A stretch of DNA of 18,069 nt from an uncultured Candidatus Melainabacteria bacterium (GTDB taxonomy: Bacteria > Cyanobacteriota > Vampirovibrionia > Gastranaerophilales > Gastranaerophilaceae). The number at the start of each line of letters is the position of its first letter. Positions within the stretch are counted from its first letter, which is position 1. The notes beneath the pieces are model-generated. The model worked only from the letters and a program-made list of their open reading frames with translations. It was not told where the DNA came from and did not search any database. Location: assembly GCA_934754735.1 (NCBI GenBank), contig CAKVJE010000029.1, positions 1-18,069 of the forward strand, given 5' to 3'. Below are positions 14,490 to 18,069 of this stretch, one piece after another. The position numbers were made by a program, and so were the translations under genes.

Positions 14490-15539
14490 ATGGGTATCGA
14501 AGAAATAAAAAAAGCAAAAGAAGAAGCAAAAAGAACGATTACGCGTCCAAGCCAAAAGGTTGCGGCGCTTCTTATCGCACTTGGACCGGCGACTGCTTCT
14601 GAAATTCTGAAAAATATAAAAGACGAAGATTTGTTGGAGCAAATCACGCTTGATATTGCAAATCTTGGTAAGATTTCTGATGAAGATTTGAACGAAGTTC
14701 TAACAGAATTCAAAACAGTTTTTCAAGCTAAAAACTATATCGCGCAAGGTGGTGTCGGCTATGCAAAACAATTATTGGCACAAACTTATGGTGAAGCTGA
14801 AGCAGGAAAATTGTTAGAAAAAGTTAACTCTATGGTTAACACAAATCCTTTTTATTTCTTGAATGAAGCAGACCCATCACAACTCGCAAACACATTTTCT
14901 TCTGAAAACCCACAGCTTTTGGCGTTAATTTTGGCATATTTAAGACCGGAATTATCAGCACAAGTTTTAGCGTTTTTACCTCCGGATATTCAAGCTGTCG
15001 TTTCTATGCGTATTGCAGATATGACACCTACAAACCCTGAAATTTTATCAACAATTGAAGATATTGTAGAACGTAAATTTTCTGCTTTGTTGGTTCAAGA
15101 TTTTTCAAATGCAGGCGGTGTAGAATCTTTGGCAAACATTTTGAACTGTTGCGACCGCGGTACAGAAAAGAATATTATGGAATGGCTTGATATCGAAAAT
15201 CAAGAAATGGCGCAGGAAGTTCGCGATTTGATGTTCGTATTCGAAGATATTATTATTCTCGACGACCGTGCTATTCAAAGGTTGCTTAGAGAAATTGATA
15301 CTAAACAGCTTGCGCTTGCGCTTAAAGGTACAAAAGATGAAATTAAAAACAAAATCTTCAAGAACATGTCTGAACGTGCAAAACAAATGCTTACGGATGA
15401 TATGGAATATCTTGGACCGGTTAGAGCGAAAGAAGTTCAAGAAGCGCAAACAGGTATTGTTAACGCGATTAGAAATCTTGAAGCAACAGGTGAAATTACA
15501 ATTACACGTGCTAGTGTTGAGGATGAATTAGTTGAGTAG
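14490..15539 (+). CDS. fliG: Flagellar motor switch protein FliG
   Basis: FliG forms the top of the cytoplasmic C ring and couples MotA/MotB stators to rotation. The 349-residue protein has the N-terminal FliF-binding domain (QKVAALLIALGPATASEIL), the middle domain with ENPQ at 139-142 in place of the common EHPQ, and the C-terminal torque domain (MFVFEDIIILDDRAIQRLL onward). Residues K279, R296, D303, D304 and R312 align with the five charged torque residues known in E. coli FliG, so stator contact looks conventional. AAAAGGAAA lies 7-8 nt before the ATG, just after the MITE-like element. It is followed by fliH with an 8-nt overlap. Confidence 0.96.
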   Translation: MGIEEIKKAKEEAKRTITRPSQKVAALLIALGPATASEILKNIKDEDLLEQITLDIANLGKISDEDLNEVLTEFKTVFQAKNYIAQGGVGYAKQLLAQTYGEAEAGKLLEKVNSMVNTNPFYFLNEADPSQLANTFSSENPQLLALILAYLRPELSAQVLAFLPPDIQAVVSMRIADMTPTNPEILSTIEDIVERKFSALLVQDFSNAGGVESLANILNCCDRGTEKNIMEWLDIENQEMAQEVRDLMFVFEDIIILDDRAIQRLLREIDTKQLALALKGTKDEIKNKIFKNMSERAKQMLTDDMEYLGPVRAKEVQEAQTGIVNAIRNLEATGEITITRASVEDELVE

Positions 15540-16284
15540 TAATAGAATAAAAGGTCAAGAAATTCAAATGGGCGACAGTTTTGTACTGCCGATTGAACAA
15601 ACGCGGGTTACAAAACAACAGGCGAAAGTCCAACAAATTATCGCGGAAACAGATGCAAAAGCTCAACAAATTCTTGATTCTGCTCAAAATCAATCTCAAA
15701 TTGTACTTCAAACAGCTAATACAGAAGCAGAGCGAATTATTCAAGAAGCGCGTAACAAAGCTCAACAGGAATATGAGTCAATCAGAAATCAAGCTTATCA
15801 AGAAGGATTTAAGCAGGGTGAGCAAGACGGTCTTTATAAGTTTCAAAATGACGCGCAAGAAGGTTTGAAATCCTTAGATACATTAGCAAGTAGTTCTTTT
15901 GATATGAAGAAAAACATCATTGATTCAGCTTCGCAAGATATCGTGGACTTAGTAATTGCAATTGCAGATAAAGTTTGTCATCAAAAATTTGATACGAAAA
16001 TTTTGTATAGAATTACGTTGGATGCTATAAAACAACTTAATGATAAAGAAAATATTACAATTATTGTCAATCCTGAGCTTGTAGAAAATATTAATAAACT
16101 TGTGCCAAGTTTTAGAGGCGAGTTTCCAACAATGAAAAGTTTGAGAATTGTGGAAGATAATTCGCTTTCTGTAGACGGTGTTATTGTTGAAACTCCGGAT
16201 GTAAGACTTGATTCGCGAGTTTCATCTCAGATATCAGAAATTGCACACAAAATGCTTACAGGTGCTGGTGATGAGCTGGAGTAA
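15532..16284 (+). CDS. fliH: Flagellar export apparatus protein FliH
   Basis: FliH is the peripheral stator-like protein that dimerises and binds the export ATPase FliI at the flagellar gate. The 250-residue protein begins MSSNRIKGQEI, a FliH-like N-terminus. A long Gln/Ala/Glu-rich coiled coil follows at about 25-85, then the QEGFKQGEQDG motif and a C-terminal FliI-binding domain (LVIAIADKVCHQKF, VEDNSLSVDGVIVETP). I accept the TTG start at 15532, which overlaps fliG by 8 nt and has GAGGA 8 nt upstream. The ATG at 15568 would delete the conserved N-terminus. The identification rests on fold pattern and position, because FliH sequences are poorly conserved. Confidence 0.88.
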   Translation: MSSNRIKGQEIQMGDSFVLPIEQTRVTKQQAKVQQIIAETDAKAQQILDSAQNQSQIVLQTANTEAERIIQEARNKAQQEYESIRNQAYQEGFKQGEQDGLYKFQNDAQEGLKSLDTLASSSFDMKKNIIDSASQDIVDLVIAIADKVCHQKFDTKILYRITLDAIKQLNDKENITIIVNPELVENINKLVPSFRGEFPTMKSLRIVEDNSLSVDGVIVETPDVRLDSRVSSQISEIAHKMLTGAGDELE

Positions 16285-17596
16285 GGATAAATACTTAGAC
16301 ATAATTAAGGGCGCAAAAACGATTAAAGAAATCGGTAAGATTACTGAAATTATCGGATTAACAATTGAATCTGACGGGCCAAAATCTTCAATCGGTGATT
16401 TGTGCTACATTTATAATGATTATAACGATAAGCCTACAATGGCAGAAGTTGTTGGTTTTAAACGTGATAAAATTTTACTTATGCCTCTTGCTAATCCTGA
16501 TGGAATTCATCCTGGAGCTTTGGTTGTAAATACCGGTGGTGCAATGAAAATTGGTGTTGGTAATCAGCTTATCGGACGTGTTTTAGACGGTTTGGGCAAT
16601 CCGATTGATACATTAGGTGGTATTCGTTTTTCAGAATATCGTTCAACGCATGCAGATGCAATTAATCCGCTTAAAAGAAAACGTATTTCAGAACCTCTTT
16701 CTCTTGGCATACGTTCGATTGACGGATTTATGACTGTTGGCAAGGGGCAAAGAATGGGTATTTTCGCCGGTTCCGGTGTTGGTAAAAGTACGACAATCGG
16801 TATGATGGCGAAAAATACAACCGCGGATTTAAACGTCATTGCTCTGATTGGTGAACGTGGACGTGAGGTTAAAGAATTTATTGAAGAAATTTTAGGGCCT
16901 GAAGGTATGAAACGCTCAATCGTAATCGCAGCGACATCTGAACAACCGTCTTTGGTAAAAATTAAAGCCGCATTTGTTGCAACTTCTATAGCTGAGTATT
17001 TTAGAGATAAAGGTTTGGACGTGCTATTTATGCTGGACTCTGTAACTCGTATTGCAATGGCACAAAGAGAAGTTGGACTTGCAATTGGTGAACCGCCTGC
17101 TACAAGAGGCTATACACCATCAGTATTTGCAATAATGCCTAAACTTATGGAAAGAGCCGGTACGAATGAAGTCGGAACAATTACAGGGCTTTATACAGTC
17201 TTGGTAGAAGGTGATGACTTTAACGAACCGATTTCCGATACAGCGAGAAGTATTTTGGACGGGCACATAATGCTTTCAAGAGATTTGGCGCATAAAAATC
17301 ACTATCCGGCGGTTGATGTGTTGCAGTCTTTAAGTCGTGTAATGGGAGATGTTACAACAAAAGAACACAGGCAGGCAGCAGGTGTTATAAGAAATCTTTT
17401 AGCTGTACATAAAAAGAACGAAGACTTGATTAACATTGGTGCTTATGTAAAAGGTTCTGATCCAATGTGCGATAAAGCTATTGCTATTATGGGGCAAATT
17501 GATGGTTTCTTAAAACAATCAACTGATGATAAAATCGATTATGCTGAAACGGTTAACCATTTGTTGCAATTGGGACAATTGGCCGGTGCAGGTTAA
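16271..17596 (+). CDS. fliI: Flagellum-specific export ATPase FliI
   Basis: The 441-residue protein is the hexameric ATPase of flagellar type III secretion. Walker A is GSGVGKST (167-174), GERGREV lies at 194-200, and Walker B is VLFMLDS (251-257). The family signature for T3SS ATPases (SVTRIAMAQREVGLAIGEPPATRGYTPS, split around 257-284) is intact. The ATG at 16271 overlaps the fliH 3' end by 14 nt and has AGGTG 7 nt upstream; an in-frame start at 16208 would lie deep inside fliH and gives no recognisable N-terminus. No fliJ follows: the operon ends at a strong hairpin 20 nt downstream. Confidence 0.96.
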   Translation: MSWSKDKYLDIIKGAKTIKEIGKITEIIGLTIESDGPKSSIGDLCYIYNDYNDKPTMAEVVGFKRDKILLMPLANPDGIHPGALVVNTGGAMKIGVGNQLIGRVLDGLGNPIDTLGGIRFSEYRSTHADAINPLKRKRISEPLSLGIRSIDGFMTVGKGQRMGIFAGSGVGKSTTIGMMAKNTTADLNVIALIGERGREVKEFIEEILGPEGMKRSIVIAATSEQPSLVKIKAAFVATSIAEYFRDKGLDVLFMLDSVTRIAMAQREVGLAIGEPPATRGYTPSVFAIMPKLMERAGTNEVGTITGLYTVLVEGDDFNEPISDTARSILDGHIMLSRDLAHKNHYPAVDVLQSLSRVMGDVTTKEHRQAAGVIRNLLAVHKKNEDLINIGAYVKGSDPMCDKAIAIMGQIDGFLKQSTDDKIDYAETVNHLLQLGQLAGAG

Positions 17597-17616
17597 TTTA
17601 CAAAATTTATATAAAT

Positions 17617-17654
17617 AAAAACGCGTTGAGAAAATTCAATCTCAACGCGTTTTT
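17617..17654. terminator. Bidirectional rho-independent terminator between fliI and ftsZ
   Basis: AAAAACGCGTTGAGA (17617-17631) pairs perfectly with TCTCAACGCGTTTTT (17640-17654) across an 8-nt loop. The A-run on one side and T-run on the other make it work for both convergent genes. Confidence 0.92.
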
Positions 17655-17670
17655 AATAATTTGTTTAAAA

Positions 17671-18069
17671 TTACTTACGCAAAAAGTCCGGAATTTGAAT
17701 GTCAGAGAAGTTAGACATTGTAGGAGCTTTTGGTTGTTGCGTATTGTTAAATGCGCCTGAGAAAAATTCTGCTGCGCTGATTGAACGATTTTCAACTTTT
17801 TCTTCAATAGGCATTTGAGATTTAAGTTCAAAACCAGTTGCGATAACTGTAATTTGGATTTCACCTTGAATGTTATCATCAACAACGGCACCAATGATTA
17901 CTCTAGCATCATCAAGAACTGCATCATTAATAATATTTGTAGCATCAGTTACTTCGTGCAATGTCATGTCAGGGCCACCTGTGATGTTAACGATAACACC
18001 AGAAGCTCCGTTGATTGAAGTTTCAAGAAGTTGAGAATTGATAGCAATCTTAGCAGCTTCAATTGCTCT
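17671..18069 (-). CDS. ftsZ: Cell division protein FtsZ (C-terminal part, runs off the window)
   Basis: The minus-strand frame is open from the window edge and encodes the last 132 residues. It starts inside the FtsZ C-terminal (tubulin-like) domain: RAIEAAKIAIN, LLETSINGASGVIVNITGGPDM, the LHEVTDA segment, DDARVIIGAVVDD, then IQITVIATGFE. A short variable linker follows, and the end IQIPDFLRK is the conserved tail that binds FtsA/ZipA/SepF-type partners. FtsZ is the GTPase that forms the cytokinetic ring; the GTP-binding half is outside this window. It is convergent with fliI and shares its terminator. Confidence 0.95.
   Translation of the reverse strand, partial: RAIEAAKIAINSQLLETSINGASGVIVNITGGPDMTLHEVTDATNIINDAVLDDARVIIGAVVDDNIQGEIQITVIATGFELKSQMPIEEKVENRSISAAEFFSGAFNNTQQPKAPTMSNFSDIQIPDFLRK

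Noticed and set aside
16208..16270. Longer N-terminus of FliI starting inside fliH.
   Set aside because: The extra residues are unlike FliI. The ATG at 16271 with AGGTG gives the normal family length.

Overview
This is an AT-rich bacterial window with dense genes, many short overlaps, ATG and TTG starts, and GGAG-type ribosome binding sites. The anaerobic ribonucleotide reductase activase (NrdG), the flagellar basal-body genes fliF-fliG-fliH-fliI and the FtsZ gene suggest a flagellated, anaerobic or facultative bacterium. A gut lineage such as the Gastranaerophilales/Melainabacteria is possible, but this is a tentative impression and not a demonstrated placement.

Region 1 (1-6324) is an accessory surface-glycan locus. 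A partial XRE-type regulator on the minus strand diverges from a five-gene plus-strand operon: GT2 glycosyltransferase, hexapeptide-repeat acyltransferase, GT2/radical SAM fusion, FkbM-family methyltransferase and a DUF1643 protein. The intergenic region holds a near-consensus promoter (TTGACA, 17 nt, TATCAT) embedded in inverted repeats built from ATGTCTT/AAGACAT, a plausible operator for the regulator. A ~95-residue Rossmann-like module (clearest form: hydrophobic strand, WGAS, then GIIDRN) occurs in the first four operon genes. It is C-terminal in the first, N-terminal in the second, central in the third and, in diverged form, N-terminal in the fourth. The third protein looks like a duplicate of the first with a radical SAM domain added. 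This shuffled module is the most interesting signal in the window.

Region 2 (6325-12570) is core metabolism. It holds rimO and ileS on the plus strand, a perfect 16-bp-arm bidirectional terminator, then nrdG and an exported N-acetylmuramoyl-L-alanine amidase on the minus strand. rimO and the amidase gene both lack a Shine-Dalgarno sequence and have TAAAAT exactly 6 nt before the ATG, which suggests leaderless transcripts. IleRS carries HVGT in place of the usual HIGH motif.

Region 3 (12571-18069) is the flagellar MS-ring/C-ring/export-ATPase operon fliF-fliG-fliH-fliI, with a promoter before fliF. A 188-bp MITE-like palindromic element sits between fliF and fliG. The operon ends at a bidirectional terminator shared with the convergent, truncated ftsZ gene.

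No gene-free stretch exceeds 300 bases. No tRNA, rRNA, CRISPR array or transposase gene was seen.
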